Source of the DNA: Roseivivax halodurans JCM 10272
GTDB lineage: Bacteria > Pseudomonadota > Alphaproteobacteria > Rhodobacterales > Rhodobacteraceae
Length of the DNA stretch: 64,000 nt
Direction of reading: 5' to 3'
Assembly (NCBI RefSeq): GCF_000521785.1
Contig: NZ_JALZ01000003.1
Span: 1 to 64,000 of the forward strand
In this document: one piece after another, positions 37,003 through 46,003 of the stretch
How positions within the stretch are numbered: the first letter of the stretch is position 1
Layout of the letters: each line of letters begins with the position of its first letter
Notes under the pieces: model-generated
Told to the model about the DNA's origin: nothing
The model's database searches: none
Seen by the model: only the letters and a program-made list of their open reading frames with translations
Translations under genes and position numbers: made by a program

Positions 37003-37907
37003 CCACCCGCGCCGGATTCGTCGCCCTGATCGGAGAGCCCAACGCGGGCAAATCCACGCTGCTGAACCGCATGGTCGGTGCGAAGGTGTCGATCGTCACC
37101 CACAAGGTGCAGACGACCCGGTCCCGCATCCGCGGGGTCGCAATCGAAAGCGACAGCCAACTGGTCTTCGTGGACACCCCCGGCCTCTTCAAGCCGCGGC
37201 GCAGGCTCGACCGCGCCATGGTGGCCGCCGCGTGGGGCGGGGCCAGCGATGCCGACGTGGTGGTTCTTCTGATCGAGGCGCATCGCGGGCTGACCGAGGG
37301 CGTCGAAGCGATCCTCGAGCGGCTGCGCGAGATCGGCGAGGGGCGCCGCGTCGCGCTCGCCATCAACAAGATCGACCGGGTGAAGGCCGAAACTCTGCTC
37401 TCGCTCAGCCAGAGCCTCAACGAGGCCTATCCCTTCGAGGAGACCTTCATGATCTCCGCCGAGAAGGGCTACGGCGTCAAAGAGCTGCGGACGTTCCTCG
37501 CCAGCGCACTTCCCGAGGGTCCGTGGCTCTATCCCGAGGACCAGATCGCCGATCTGCCGATGCGCATGATCGCCGCCGAGATGACCCGCGAGAAGCTGAC
37601 GCTCCGCCTGCATCAGGAGCTGCCCTACCAGCTCACCGTGGAGACCGAGACCTGGGAAGAGCGCAAGGACGGCTCGGCGCGCATCGACCAGATCGTCTAT
37701 GTCAGCCGCACCGGTCACAAGGGAATCGTGCTTGGCAACAAGGGCGAGACGATCAAGGCAGTCGGCCAGGCCGCCCGCGTCGAGATCGAGGAATTCCTCG
37801 GCCGCAGGGTGCACCTCTTCCTGCAGGTGAAGGTCCGCGAGGGCTGGCTCGACGAGAGCGAGCGCTATTCCGAGATGGGCCTCGACTTCCGCGACGGCGA
37901 TGGCTGA
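36999..37907 (+). CDS. era: GTPase Era
   Basis: Ribosome-assembly GTPase that binds 16S rRNA. The 302 residues show G1 GEPNAGKST (about 10-18), G3 DTPGLF, G4 NKIDRV (about 120-125), G5 SAEKGYGV and a C-terminal KH domain with GxKGxxIK (VLGNKGETIKAVG). The helix alpha2 Arg-rich region and 'RLHQELPY' are typical of Era. ATGA overlap with the permease; its stop overlaps DUF1491. Normal length. Confidence 0.97.
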   Translation: MTTRAGFVALIGEPNAGKSTLLNRMVGAKVSIVTHKVQTTRSRIRGVAIESDSQLVFVDTPGLFKPRRRLDRAMVAAAWGGASDADVVVLLIEAHRGLTEGVEAILERLREIGEGRRVALAINKIDRVKAETLLSLSQSLNEAYPFEETFMISAEKGYGVKELRTFLASALPEGPWLYPEDQIADLPMRMIAAEMTREKLTLRLHQELPYQLTVETETWEERKDGSARIDQIVYVSRTGHKGIVLGNKGETIKAVGQAARVEIEEFLGRRVHLFLQVKVREGWLDESERYSEMGLDFRDGDG

Positions 37908-38235
37908 ACCGCGCCTCGCGACCGCCCTCTGGGTCTCGGCCTACCGCAAGCGCCTCGACCTCGCCGGCATTCCCGCCTTCGTCACCTCGCGCGGCGACGA
38001 GACGGCGGGCGCGGTGCTGGTGAAGGTGGCGCAGCTCGACGGCACGGCCCGTCTCCTAACCCGCCGCTACGATTTCATGGCCGACAGCACGCGCTGGGAA
38101 GTCATGGCCGACGGTCCAGAGCGTGAGGTGGACGAGGTCGTCTCGCGCGAGCGCCGCAGCGATCCCGATCTCTGGGTGATCGAGGTCGAAGATCGCGCCG
38201 GCCGCCATATGCTCGGAGAAGACGGCCTGCTGTAA
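37900..38235 (+). CDS. DUF1491 family protein
   Basis: Small protein of 111 residues, soluble, with the DUF1491 pattern: LATALWVSAYRKRLDLAGIPAFV near the N-terminus (in pieces), then RGDETAGAVLVKV and RRSDPDLWVIEVEDRAGRHML. Function unknown; in alphaproteobacteria it commonly lies between era and recO. It overlaps era by eight bases. Ends 120 bases before recO. Confidence 0.88.
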   Translation: MAEPRLATALWVSAYRKRLDLAGIPAFVTSRGDETAGAVLVKVAQLDGTARLLTRRYDFMADSTRWEVMADGPEREVDEVVSRERRSDPDLWVIEVEDRAGRHMLGEDGLL

Positions 38236-38320
38236 CCGGCCGACGGGCTTCTTTAGCCCCGAACTCCGCCGCCGACGATCCCGGCCCGCCTTGCCGTGTC
38301 AGGCGACGAGCCGCCGGCCC

Positions 38321-38349
38321 TTGGCATCGGACCCGCCAGCGGCGATCCT
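38321..38349 (+). promoter_or_regulatory. Predicted promoter of recO, leaderless arrangement
   Basis: TTGGCA (38321-38326), 17 bases, GATCCT (38344-38349); the recO ATG at 38356 is +7 from the -10, i.e. at about +1. No Shine-Dalgarno before the ATG. Confidence 0.4.
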
Positions 38350-38355
38350 GCTCTT

Positions 38356-39126
38356 ATGGATTGGCGCGACACCGGAATTCTGCTGACCGTGCGGCGGCAC
38401 GGCGAGACCTCGGCGATCCTCGAGGTCTTCACCGAAACGCGCGGGCGGCACGCGGGCGTCCTGCGCGGCGCATCGTCGCGCAAGGCCGCCTCGATCCTCC
38501 AGCCCGGCTCCGAACTCGACGTCACCTGGCGCGCCCGGCTCGAGGATCATATCGGCACCTTCACTGCAGAGCCGCGCCGCTCCCGCTCCGCGCAGGCCAT
38601 GGCCGATCCGCTCTCGCTGGCGGGGCTCAACGCAGTCACCGCACTCCTCGCTTTCACCCTGCCAGAGCGCGAGGCGCATCCGGGTCTCTACCGCGCGAGC
38701 GGGCTGCTGCTCGACGCGCTCGCCATGCCGCGCGACTTTCCCTTCTACTATCTTCGCTGGGAGATGATGCTGCTCGAAGAGATGGGTTTCGGTCTCGACC
38801 TGACGCGCTGCGCGGTCACCGGAGCGACGGACGGCTTGCGCTACGTCTCGCCGCGCACCGGCCGGGCGGTCACGGTCGAGGGAGCCGGCGCATGGGCCGA
38901 CCGCCTCCTGCCGCTGCCGCCGGCGCTATTCGGCGAGGGCAACCGCGGCGACGACGAAATCCTGACCGCGCTCGGGACGACCGGTCACTTCCTCGAGACC
39001 CGCCTCTCCCCCGCTCTTGGCGATCGCCGCCTGCCCGCCGCCCGCGCGCTCTTCGTCGAACGCCTGCGCCGTCGTGCGACCCGTCATGACCCGGAAGCGG
39101 ACCCGCGCGCGCCCGGCCCGCGTTGA
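38356..39126 (+). CDS. recO: DNA repair protein RecO
   Basis: RecFOR pathway mediator that anneals ssDNA and loads RecA. The 256-residue protein has the N-terminal OB fold (about 1-80; [30 protein letters not shown]) and a helical C-terminal domain. Most alphaproteobacterial RecO lack one of the zinc cysteines; here only one Cys is seen ([16 protein letters not shown]), so no zinc ribbon. An upstream in-frame ATG at 38296 is inside the predicted -35 region. Confidence 0.92.
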   Translation: MDWRDTGILLTVRRHGETSAILEVFTETRGRHAGVLRGASSRKAASILQPGSELDVTWRARLEDHIGTFTAEPRRSRSAQAMADPLSLAGLNAVTALLAFTLPEREAHPGLYRASGLLLDALAMPRDFPFYYLRWEMMLLEEMGFGLDLTRCAVTGATDGLRYVSPRTGRAVTVEGAGAWADRLLPLPPALFGEGNRGDDEILTALGTTGHFLETRLSPALGDRRLPAARALFVERLRRRATRHDPEADPRAPGPR

Positions 39127-39182
39127 AGTCTTGTGACCCTGACATCTTCCGCCGCACAGACATCCGGGATAGGAACACACCC

Positions 39183-39848
39183 ATGAAGTGGAACCTGCCC
39201 AACGCCCTCACCGTCCTGCGTCTTTTGGCCGCCCCCGGCCTGGCCGTGATGTTTCTCTATTTCAACCGGCCGTTTGCGGATTGGCTGGCGCTCGTGCTCT
39301 TCGTCGGCGCCGCGGTGACCGACTGGATCGACGGCCATATCGCGCGCAGCTGGAAGCAGGAGAGCAAGCTCGGCGCCATGCTGGATCCGATCGCCGACAA
39401 GGCCATGGTGGTCATCGCGCTGATGGTAATCGTCGGCTATTCCTCGATGTCCCCATGGCTCGTTCTGCCCGCGACCTTCATCCTCTTCCGCGAGGTTTTC
39501 GTCTCGGGCCTGCGCGAATATCTCGGCGACACGGCCGGAACGCTAAAGGTGACGAACCTCGCCAAGTGGAAGACGACGCTGCAGATGGTCGCCATTGCCG
39601 TGCTCTTCGCGCAGGGTGTCTGGGAGCATTACCTCGGCGTCGCCTCGTGGAACATGGATCAGGCCACCATCGCGCAGGTGCTCGAGCGCCGCGCCGCGGA
39701 AGTGCACGGGCTCGACTGGAAGCTCACGGGGATGGTCTGGACCGGCCATGCCGGCATCTTCCTGCTCTGGGTGGCCGCCGCCCTTACGGTGATCACCGGC
39801 TGGGACTATTTCCGCAAGGCCACACCCTTCCTCAAGGAGGATCGCTGA
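39183..39848 (+). CDS. pgsA: CDP-diacylglycerol-glycerol-3-phosphate 3-phosphatidyltransferase
   Basis: Makes phosphatidylglycerophosphate, the precursor of phosphatidylglycerol and cardiolipin. The 221-residue inner-membrane protein carries the CDP-alcohol phosphotransferase motif DG-AR-G-D-D (DWIDGHIARSWKQESKLGAML in part, then LDPIADK, about 46-73). Five or six transmembrane helices. A long loop (about 155-185) between helices is larger than in E. coli. The TGA overlaps moaD's ATG by one base. Confidence 0.95.
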   Translation: MKWNLPNALTVLRLLAAPGLAVMFLYFNRPFADWLALVLFVGAAVTDWIDGHIARSWKQESKLGAMLDPIADKAMVVIALMVIVGYSSMSPWLVLPATFILFREVFVSGLREYLGDTAGTLKVTNLAKWKTTLQMVAIAVLFAQGVWEHYLGVASWNMDQATIAQVLERRAAEVHGLDWKLTGMVWTGHAGIFLLWVAAALTVITGWDYFRKATPFLKEDR

Positions 39849-40093
39849 TGGATGTTCTCTACTTCGCCTGGGTCCGCGAGCGGATCGGTCTGCCGAAGGA
39901 ACGGATCGAAACCTCGGCCACGACCGTATCGGACCTCGTCGCGGAACTGAGGGCGCGCGAGGAGCGCTACGACGCGGCCTTCGCCGATCTCACGGCGCTG
40001 CGGGTCGCGGTCGATCAGGAACTGACCGATTTCGACGCTCCTCTCGCCGGTGCGCGCGAGGTCGCGTTCTTTCCGCCGATGACCGGTGGCTGA
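39848..40093 (+). CDS. moaD: Molybdopterin synthase small subunit MoaD
   Basis: Sulfur carrier for molybdopterin synthesis. The 81-residue ubiquitin-like protein ends in ...FFPPMTGG, the diagnostic Gly-Gly C-terminus that is thiocarboxylated. Begins directly after pgsA (TGATG-type overlap of one base) and is followed by moaE, its catalytic partner. The gene pair is standard; association with pgsA is common in alphaproteobacteria. Confidence 0.95.
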   Translation: MDVLYFAWVRERIGLPKERIETSATTVSDLVAELRAREERYDAAFADLTALRVAVDQELTDFDAPLAGAREVAFFPPMTGG

Positions 40094-40097
40094 CAGG

Positions 40098-40538
40098 ATG
40101 CCTGTGAGCGTGCAGGACGCGCCCTTCGACTACGGTGCGGAATGCGAGCGCTTCGCGTCCGGCCGTGCCGACATGGGAGCGGTGGTGACCTTCGCGGGGA
40201 TCGTGCGCGGCGACGGCGATCTCGCGAGGATGGAGATCGAGCATTATCCCGGAATGACGGAGAAGGCGCTCGGCGAGATCGCCGAGAAGGCCCGCAGGCG
40301 ATGGTCCCTCGGCGACGTGCTCGTCATCCACCGCTACGGCATGCTGACCCCGGGCGAGCGCATAATGATGGTTGCGACTGCCGCCCCCCACCGCCGCAAT
40401 GCGTTCGAGGCCGCGGACTTCCTCATGGATTACCTCAAGTCCCGCGCGCCGTTCTGGAAAAAGGAACACATGGCGGACAGGGGCGAGGCCTGGGTCGCTG
40501 CCAAGGATGAGGACGAGGACGCTCTGTCCCGCTGGTGA
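40098..40538 (+). CDS. moaE: Molybdopterin synthase catalytic subunit MoaE
   Basis: Converts cyclic pyranopterin monophosphate to molybdopterin with MoaD. The 146-residue protein has the family motifs GAVVTFAGIVRG (about 28-39), EHYPGMTEKAL, and the C-terminal KSRAPFWKKEH with active-site Lys residues. Start taken at ATG 40098 (VQDAPFDYGAE follows); a GTG at 40086 inside moaD is an alternative adding four residues. Confidence 0.93.
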   Translation: MPVSVQDAPFDYGAECERFASGRADMGAVVTFAGIVRGDGDLARMEIEHYPGMTEKALGEIAEKARRRWSLGDVLVIHRYGMLTPGERIMMVATAAPHRRNAFEAADFLMDYLKSRAPFWKKEHMADRGEAWVAAKDEDEDALSRW

Positions 40539-40709
40539 TGCCCGGCGCATCGGACCGGCTGATCGAAGAGCCAGGCCCAGCGAAGTTGAACCGCAACAGA
40601 TATCGACGTCGGAGCGATGGACAGGTGCCAGACGGATGCACCCATCCGAGACGGGGCGGCGCCAGCCGCACCGGCGAGATGACCGGCGCGGCAAAGCCGC
40701 TCCGCGTGA

Positions 40710-42107
40710 TCAGGCCGCCGCGGCCCGCAGAAGACCCTGCCTTTCGGCCTCGTCCATCGCCTCGTCCAGCGATTTCCGCGCCCGCTCGATCAGCAGGTCG
40801 ATCTCATCGGTCGAGATCACCAGCGGCGGAGAGACGATCATCCGGTCGCCGACATGACGCATCACCAGATCGTTCGCGAAGCAGCGCTCCCGCGTCAGGT
40901 ATCCGAGCGCGCCGCCATCCTCGAACTTCGCCCGGCTCGCCTTGTCGGGCGTGAGCGCGATCGACCCCATCATCCCGACGATCTTCGCCTCGCCCACGAG
41001 CGGGTGATCGGCGAGGCTCTCGAACTTCTTCTTGAGATACGGTGCGGTCTCCTCGCGGACGCGCGTCACGATCCCCTCCTCGTCGAGAATGCGCAGGTTC
41101 TCGAGCGCTACCGCGCAGGCCACGGGGTGACCCGAATAGGTGTAGCCGTGGTTGAACTCGTCGCCGCCGATCACCTCGGCGATCTCGTCCGACACGATCG
41201 ACCCGCCGATCGGCTGGTATCCGGAGGACAGCCCCTTGGCGATCGTCATGATGTCCGGACGGATCCCCATCGTCTCGGAGCCGAACCAGTTGCCCGTGCG
41301 CCCGAAGCCGCAGATCACCTCGTCGGCAATTAGGAGAATGTCGTATTTATCGAGGATCCGGTTCACTTCCGGCCAGTAGCTGTCCGGCGGCACGATGACC
41401 CCGCCCGCGCCCTGCACCGGCTCGGCGATGAAGGCGGCGACGTTGTCCTCCCCGAGCTCGAGGATCTTCTCCTCGAGCTGCCGGGCACGCTCGCGGCCGA
41501 ATTCCTCTGGTGTGAGATCCCCGCCCTCGGACCACCAGTCCGGCTGGTCGATGTGGTGGATGTCGGGGATCGGCATGCCGCCCTGCGCATGCATGCCCTT
41601 CATGCCTCCGAGCGATCCCGATCCCACCGAGGAGCCGTGATAGGCATTCCAGCGCGAGATGATCGCCTTCTTCTGCGGCGCGCCCTTCATCTCCCAATAG
41701 GTGCGGACCAGGCGGATGTTGGTGTCGTTCGCCTCGGATCCCGAGCCCGCGAAGAAGACGTGGTTGAGGTGCTCCGGCGCTAGCCCGGCGAGGCGCTCGG
41801 CCAGACGGATCGCGGGCACGTGGGAGGTCTGGAAGAACGTGTTGTAGAACGGCAGCTCCGCCATCTGCGCCGCCGCAGCCTCGACCAGTTCGCGCCGCCC
41901 GTATCCGACATTGACACACCACAGCCCCGCCATCGCATCGAGGATCCGGTGCCCTTCGCTGTCCTGAAGCCACACGCCGTCCGCGCGGGTGATGATGCGC
42001 GCGCCCTTGTCCTTCAGCCCGGCGGCATGGGTGAAGGGGTGCAGATGGTGCGCTGCGTCGAGAGCCTGCAATTCGGCGGTCGGGGCGGTATTGGTCAGGT
42101 GAGCCAC
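40710..42107 (-). CDS. Class III aminotransferase, polyamine/omega-amino-acid type
   Basis: PLP-dependent omega-aminotransferase of 465 residues. The motif GSEANDTNIRL (PLP phosphate), LLIADEVICGFGRTG (Asp for pyridine N) and TIAKGLSSGYQPIG with the Schiff-base Lys (about 286) are all present. Closest in feel to putrescine/spermidine:pyruvate aminotransferases (SpuC-like). Starts at GTG 42107 with GGAGG seven bases upstream. Adjacent GntR regulator and a divergent gamma-glutamylputrescine-oxidase-like gene support a polyamine role. Confidence 0.88.
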   Translation of the reverse strand: MAHLTNTAPTAELQALDAAHHLHPFTHAAGLKDKGARIITRADGVWLQDSEGHRILDAMAGLWCVNVGYGRRELVEAAAAQMAELPFYNTFFQTSHVPAIRLAERLAGLAPEHLNHVFFAGSGSEANDTNIRLVRTYWEMKGAPQKKAIISRWNAYHGSSVGSGSLGGMKGMHAQGGMPIPDIHHIDQPDWWSEGGDLTPEEFGRERARQLEEKILELGEDNVAAFIAEPVQGAGGVIVPPDSYWPEVNRILDKYDILLIADEVICGFGRTGNWFGSETMGIRPDIMTIAKGLSSGYQPIGGSIVSDEIAEVIGGDEFNHGYTYSGHPVACAVALENLRILDEEGIVTRVREETAPYLKKKFESLADHPLVGEAKIVGMMGSIALTPDKASRAKFEDGGALGYLTRERCFANDLVMRHVGDRMIVSPPLVISTDEIDLLIERARKSLDEAMDEAERQGLLRAAAA

Positions 42108-42145
42108 GAGGGGGCCTCCGGTGCTGTCGGGATTGTTGACCGAAA

Positions 42146-42159
42146 AATATGATCAAATT
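42146..42159. promoter_or_regulatory. Candidate operator upstream of the aminotransferase gene
   Basis: AATATGATCAAATT is an imperfect 14-bp palindrome around TGATCA, with one mismatched pair. It lies in the 74-base gap between the GntR gene and the aminotransferase GTG, 40 bases upstream of the start. Candidate site for the GntR protein; inference only. Confidence 0.35.
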
Positions 42160-42181
42160 CCGAAGAGTCAATCCGTCGCGG

Positions 42182-42865
42182 TCAGATCCCTCCCGCAAGC
42201 CGTTCCGCGATCCTCGCCATGCCCTGCCTGACATCGTCCGCCATCGCTTGCCGCACGGCCGCATCGTCACGTGCCGACAATCCCGCCAGCATGTCCTTGT
42301 GGCGGTCGGGAAGGCCAAGCTGCCCGCCCCCTTCGCAGACCACACGCAGCGACGGGCCGAAACGCAGCCAGAGCCCCTCGACCATGCCCTGAAGGATCGG
42401 CGCACCGGCAAGCGCGTATATCCCGGCATGGAACCGGTGGTTCTCGCGGAGATAGCCTGCAATGTCCCCCGCAAGGATGGCCCGGTCGATGCGGGCATCA
42501 GTCGCCTGCAACGTCGCAACGGCGGGCTCGACAGCCACCCGCGCAGCGCGCCGCGCAAGTTCCGGCTCGAGCGCCAGCCTCGCGCAGGTCAACTCCTCGA
42601 GCGCCCGGGCATCGAGTACGGGAACCGTGATCCGCCGGTTGCCGCGGAACTCGAGCGCGCCTTCCGCCGTCAGCCGGCGCAGCGCCTCCCGCACCGGCGT
42701 CATTCCGACCCCGAGCCGTTCCGTGAGGCCCTGGATGGTCACGGGCTGGCCGGGCTCGAACTCGCCAAAAAGCACGCCCTCGCGCAGGCGCCTGTAGACC
42801 TGCTCGTGCGCGGGCAATCCGGCCCGGGCGCCCGTTTCGGTTCTGGTGTCTTCAGTTGCGTCCAT
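42182..42865 (-). CDS. GntR-family transcriptional regulator (FCD type)
   Basis: Regulator of 227 residues. The N-terminal winged helix-turn-helix (about 20-85: 'EQVYRRLREGVLFGEF', 'LTERLGVGMTPVREALRRL') is followed by an FCD effector domain (about 95-220) with His and Asp residues that bind metal (LRENHRFHAGIYALAG). The ATG at 42865 starts the known family pattern. Upstream of the aminotransferase on the same strand and divergent from the FAD oxidase, so it probably controls polyamine genes in response to a metabolite. Confidence 0.9.
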   Translation of the reverse strand: MDATEDTRTETGARAGLPAHEQVYRRLREGVLFGEFEPGQPVTIQGLTERLGVGMTPVREALRRLTAEGALEFRGNRRITVPVLDARALEELTCARLALEPELARRAARVAVEPAVATLQATDARIDRAILAGDIAGYLRENHRFHAGIYALAGAPILQGMVEGLWLRFGPSLRVVCEGGGQLGLPDRHKDMLAGLSARDDAAVRQAMADDVRQGMARIAERLAGGI

Positions 42866-42997
42866 GCGTATGTCCTGCGCCGGGTCTCCGGATCCGGCGA
42901 TCCTGCCATGCCCAGCACGCCCGCGAAACCGCCCGCGCATCTGGACGGGCACGGGCGAGCGGCGTAGCTCTTCGAGACGAACTACAAGGACCGGCCG

Positions 42998-44317
42998 ATG
43001 CACCGCCTCTACGAAGCCTCCGCCTACGCACCACCCAAAGGCCGTTTCTGGGCTCGCACCCCCGCACCCGACTGGACGCCCCTCTCTGCCGACCTGCGGA
43101 CCGACGTGGCGATCGTCGGCGGCGGCTACACCGGCGTCTCGACCGCGTTGCACCTAGCCGAAGCCGGCGTCGAGGCGACCCTGCTCGAGGCGGATGACGC
43201 GGGTTTCGGCGCCTCCGGCCGAAACGGCGGCTTCTGCTGTCTCGGTGGCGCCAAGGCGACCGACGCGATGCTCCGCCGCCGGCACGGAGAGCAGGGCCGG
43301 CGCGACTGGCGGCGGACCGAACGCGCGGCAGTCGATACCGTGGCGCGAATTCTCGACATCCATGGCATCGATGCCGACACGCACAGCCGGGGCGAGACGC
43401 AACTCGCGCATTCGCCGAGAGCCATGCAGGCGCTGCGCGCCGCGCTGCCAGACATCCGCGCGTCCTACGGCGTCGAGCCCAACCTGATCGACAAAGCCGG
43501 CCTCCGGCAGGCCGGTCTCGGAGGCCCTTTCCACGGCGCGCTGACGATCCCGATCGGCTTCGCCCTCGACCCGGCCCGCTATCATGCCGGCCTCTCCCGC
43601 GCGGCTGAGAAGGCCGGCGCCGCGCTTCACGCGCAGAGCCCGGTCACCGCCATCACGCATGCCGACGGTCTCTGGCGACTCTCGACCCCAGACGGAACCG
43701 TCTCGGCGAAGCGCGTCGTCATCGCCACCAACGGATATGGCGCCGAGGACGTGCCCGCCTGGTTGCGCGGCCGCACCCTGCCGGTCCTCTCGACCGTGAT
43801 CGTGACCCGCCCCCTCACCCTCGCGGAGCGCGAGGCGCAGGGATGGACCTCCCGGCAGATGTCCTTCGACACGCGCCAGCTCCTCCATTATTTCCGGCTC
43901 CTGCCAGACGACCGCTTCCTGTTCGGCATGCGCGGGGGCCTCTCCGCCCGGCCCCGGGAAACCCGCGCCACAGCCCGCCGCATCCGCCGCGACTTCCACG
44001 CGATGTTCCCGGCCTGGCGCGACGTCGAGATCGAGCACGACTGGTCCGGCCTCGTCTGCCTGACCCGGACCCTTACACCGTTCGTCGGGCCGGTGCCGGA
44101 CATGCCGGGCGTCTTCGCGGGCTTCGGCTACCACGGCAACGGCGTTGCGATGGCGACGCATGCGGGCCGCGTCCTCGCATCCCTTGTGCGAGGAGCCGCT
44201 CCGGATGCCGACTATCCCGACGCGATCAGGATCCCCCCGCCGCGCTTCCCCCTCGGCCGCTTCCGCCGCTCGCTCCTGCGTCCCGCATATCTCGCCGCCG
44301 AAACCTTCGATCTGTGA
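42998..44317 (+). CDS. FAD-dependent amine oxidoreductase, gamma-glutamylputrescine oxidase-like
   Basis: DAO-family flavoenzyme of 439 residues. It has the Rossmann motif VAIVGGGYTGVSTALHLAEAG in its parts (GGGYTG, about 40-46), the FGASGRNGGFC segment that in PuuB-like enzymes follows, and the C-terminal TPFVGPVPDMPGVFAGFGYHGNGVAM motif in parts. These match gamma-glutamylputrescine oxidoreductase (PuuB) and allied oxidases that liberate aldehyde, ammonia and H2O2. Single divergent gene next to the GntR regulator. AAGGACC lies before the ATG. Confidence 0.85.
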   Translation: MHRLYEASAYAPPKGRFWARTPAPDWTPLSADLRTDVAIVGGGYTGVSTALHLAEAGVEATLLEADDAGFGASGRNGGFCCLGGAKATDAMLRRRHGEQGRRDWRRTERAAVDTVARILDIHGIDADTHSRGETQLAHSPRAMQALRAALPDIRASYGVEPNLIDKAGLRQAGLGGPFHGALTIPIGFALDPARYHAGLSRAAEKAGAALHAQSPVTAITHADGLWRLSTPDGTVSAKRVVIATNGYGAEDVPAWLRGRTLPVLSTVIVTRPLTLAEREAQGWTSRQMSFDTRQLLHYFRLLPDDRFLFGMRGGLSARPRETRATARRIRRDFHAMFPAWRDVEIEHDWSGLVCLTRTLTPFVGPVPDMPGVFAGFGYHGNGVAMATHAGRVLASLVRGAAPDADYPDAIRIPPPRFPLGRFRRSLLRPAYLAAETFDL

Positions 44318-44345
44318 GCGCGCCACTCGCGTCGCGATCCGGGGC

Positions 44346-45260
44346 TCAGCCCTGCGGCGCCATCCCGGACCGCGCGCGACCCCGCTTCAGGCCGAGCTGG
44401 CGCTCGCGCCAAATGATGGCGACGCCCGAGGCGATGACGAGGCTCGCCCCCGCCAACATCCATGTTGTCGGAACATCCCCGAACACGACATAGCCGATCA
44501 CCAGGGCGAACAGCATCGCAGCGTAGTCGAAGGGCGCAAGCAGACCCGCCTCGGCGTGGCGGTAGGCGGAGGTGATCAGGATCTGCGCGATCCCCCCGAT
44601 GAGCCCCGCCGAGACAAGCAATGCCGCGGTGTTCGGGCTCGGCACGACCCACCCGAACGGAACGGTCAGAAGCGACAGCAGCGTCGACATCAACGAGAAG
44701 TAGAAGACGATCGCGGCGGTGTCCTCGTGGGCCACCAGTCGACGGATCTGGATCTGCGCCAGGGCGCGGAAGACGCACGACAGGAGTACGAGCCCCGCCC
44801 CGAGCGCCGCCCCGCTCTGCGCGTTGTCGAGCGTCAGGCGCGGCCAGACGATGATCGTGACGCCGACGAGGCCCACGGAAACTGCGCTCATCCGGAAGAG
44901 ACGGATCCGCTCTCCAAGGAGGAGCGCCCCGAAGACCACCGTCAGGATCGGCGCGGCGAAGCCGATCGCGGTGACTTCAGGCAGGGGCAACATGCCGAGG
45001 CCGGCAAAGGTGCAGCCCATGGCCGACACCCCGATCAGCCCGCGCCAGAGATGGCCGAGCGGGTTCGTCGTCTTCAGTCCCGTCGTCAGCTGCCGCCGCG
45101 CGGCGAGCCATACGACGATGACCGGAAGGGCGAGAAACGAGCGGAAGAACACGGCCTCTCCCGGCGGGACATCCGCCGACGCCGCCTTGATCAACGCCGA
45201 CATGACGACGAAGAGCACGACGGAGCCAAGCTTGAGGAGGATGCCGCTGAGGGCGCTCAT
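44346..45260 (-). CDS. EamA/RhaT-family DMT transporter
   Basis: DMT-superfamily permease of 304 residues with ten predicted helices, two EamA repeats (about 5-140 and 150-290). It has 'AVSVGLVGVTIIVWPRL' at the middle and 'EAGLLAPFDYAAMLFALVIGYVVFGD' in parts, the repeat-2 hallmark. The substrate is unknown; roles in amino-acid or metabolite export are typical. Convergent with the polyamine oxidase gene. Different from the EamA protein at 36 kb. Confidence 0.85.
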   Translation of the reverse strand: MSALSGILLKLGSVVLFVVMSALIKAASADVPPGEAVFFRSFLALPVIVVWLAARRQLTTGLKTTNPLGHLWRGLIGVSAMGCTFAGLGMLPLPEVTAIGFAAPILTVVFGALLLGERIRLFRMSAVSVGLVGVTIIVWPRLTLDNAQSGAALGAGLVLLSCVFRALAQIQIRRLVAHEDTAAIVFYFSLMSTLLSLLTVPFGWVVPSPNTAALLVSAGLIGGIAQILITSAYRHAEAGLLAPFDYAAMLFALVIGYVVFGDVPTTWMLAGASLVIASGVAIIWRERQLGLKRGRARSGMAPQG

Positions 45261-45355
45261 GGGAGAAGTCCGCTACGAAATACCGCGCGACCCTCCGTCC
45301 GGCCGCTTGGAAGGTCAAGGCGATGGCGGCCTTGCGCCGGTGCTCGCGATCCGGC

Positions 45356-46003
45356 CTATCCGCGCCCTGCACCCGGGCTAGCGCTGCGGATCACATCGCG
45401 GACATCGCCGAGAAAGGCCAGCCCGCGGTCGCCGGCAAGCTCCGAGCCCTCGGGCGCATAGAGCGCCAGCGAGATGATCCGCTGGCCCTGAAGGAAGGCT
45501 CCGCGCCAGTATCTTTCGTCGCCGCCGGCGAGGACGGTCGAGCCGCCCCGCTGCATTTGCGCTGTCACCAGCCCGCCGCGTTCGGGAAAGGCGCGAGCCG
45601 GCCCCCCGGCAAGCCGCGCGAGCGCCTCGGGATCGGGCAGGAGAGGTGCGGGCTCTTCCGCCCCCACGGTCACGGTCACGATGACCGGCGCGACCTCGGG
45701 CCCCGCCCCGGCGATGATCCGGCAACTCGCGATCATGGCGAAGCCGCTCGTGCCGTTGGTCTCGACGGTCGCGGGATCGACGCAGTAGCCGCGCGGTCCA
45801 CCCACCACCACCGCGCCGCCGGCGAGCGCGACACGGCGCACCGGCTCGGCGTCCCGGTCGGGCGAGGCGAGAGCGCCGCGCCCGCTGGCGCTTCCTGTTT
45901 CCCCGCCGGGAAGGAAACCGCGCACCTCGCCGTTCTCGTCCACCTCGCAGGCGGCCAAGGCGAGCATCGCAAGACAGGCAAACGCGCGGCGCGGCATCGT
46001 CAC
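45356..46003 (-). CDS. Putative lipoprotein, function unknown
   Basis: A 215-residue protein beginning with an apparent lipobox: [19 protein letters not shown] with Cys19. The rest is Gly/Ala-rich with conserved-looking phrases such as [13 protein letters not shown] and [12 protein letters not shown], and two further Cys (in GYCVD and SCRIIAG) that could be paired. Not recognised. The start is either the GTG at 46003 (GTGA overlap with ilvD's stop) or the ATG two codons on. It follows ilvD and is probably co-transcribed. Confidence 0.65.
   Translation of the reverse strand: MTMPRRAFACLAMLALAACEVDENGEVRGFLPGGETGSASGRGALASPDRDAEPVRRVALAGGAVVVGGPRGYCVDPATVETNGTSGFAMIASCRIIAGAGPEVAPVIVTVTVGAEEPAPLLPDPEALARLAGGPARAFPERGGLVTAQMQRGGSTVLAGGDERYWRGAFLQGQRIISLALYAPEGSELAGDRGLAFLGDVRDVIRSASPGAGRG

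Noticed and set aside
40539-40709. Extra small gene between moaE and the aminotransferase
   Set aside because: No frame with a ribosome-binding site or plausible protein; looks like plain convergent spacer.
42108-42181. Small RNA or gene between the GntR and aminotransferase genes
   Set aside because: Only the palindrome is visible; AT-rich part is short.
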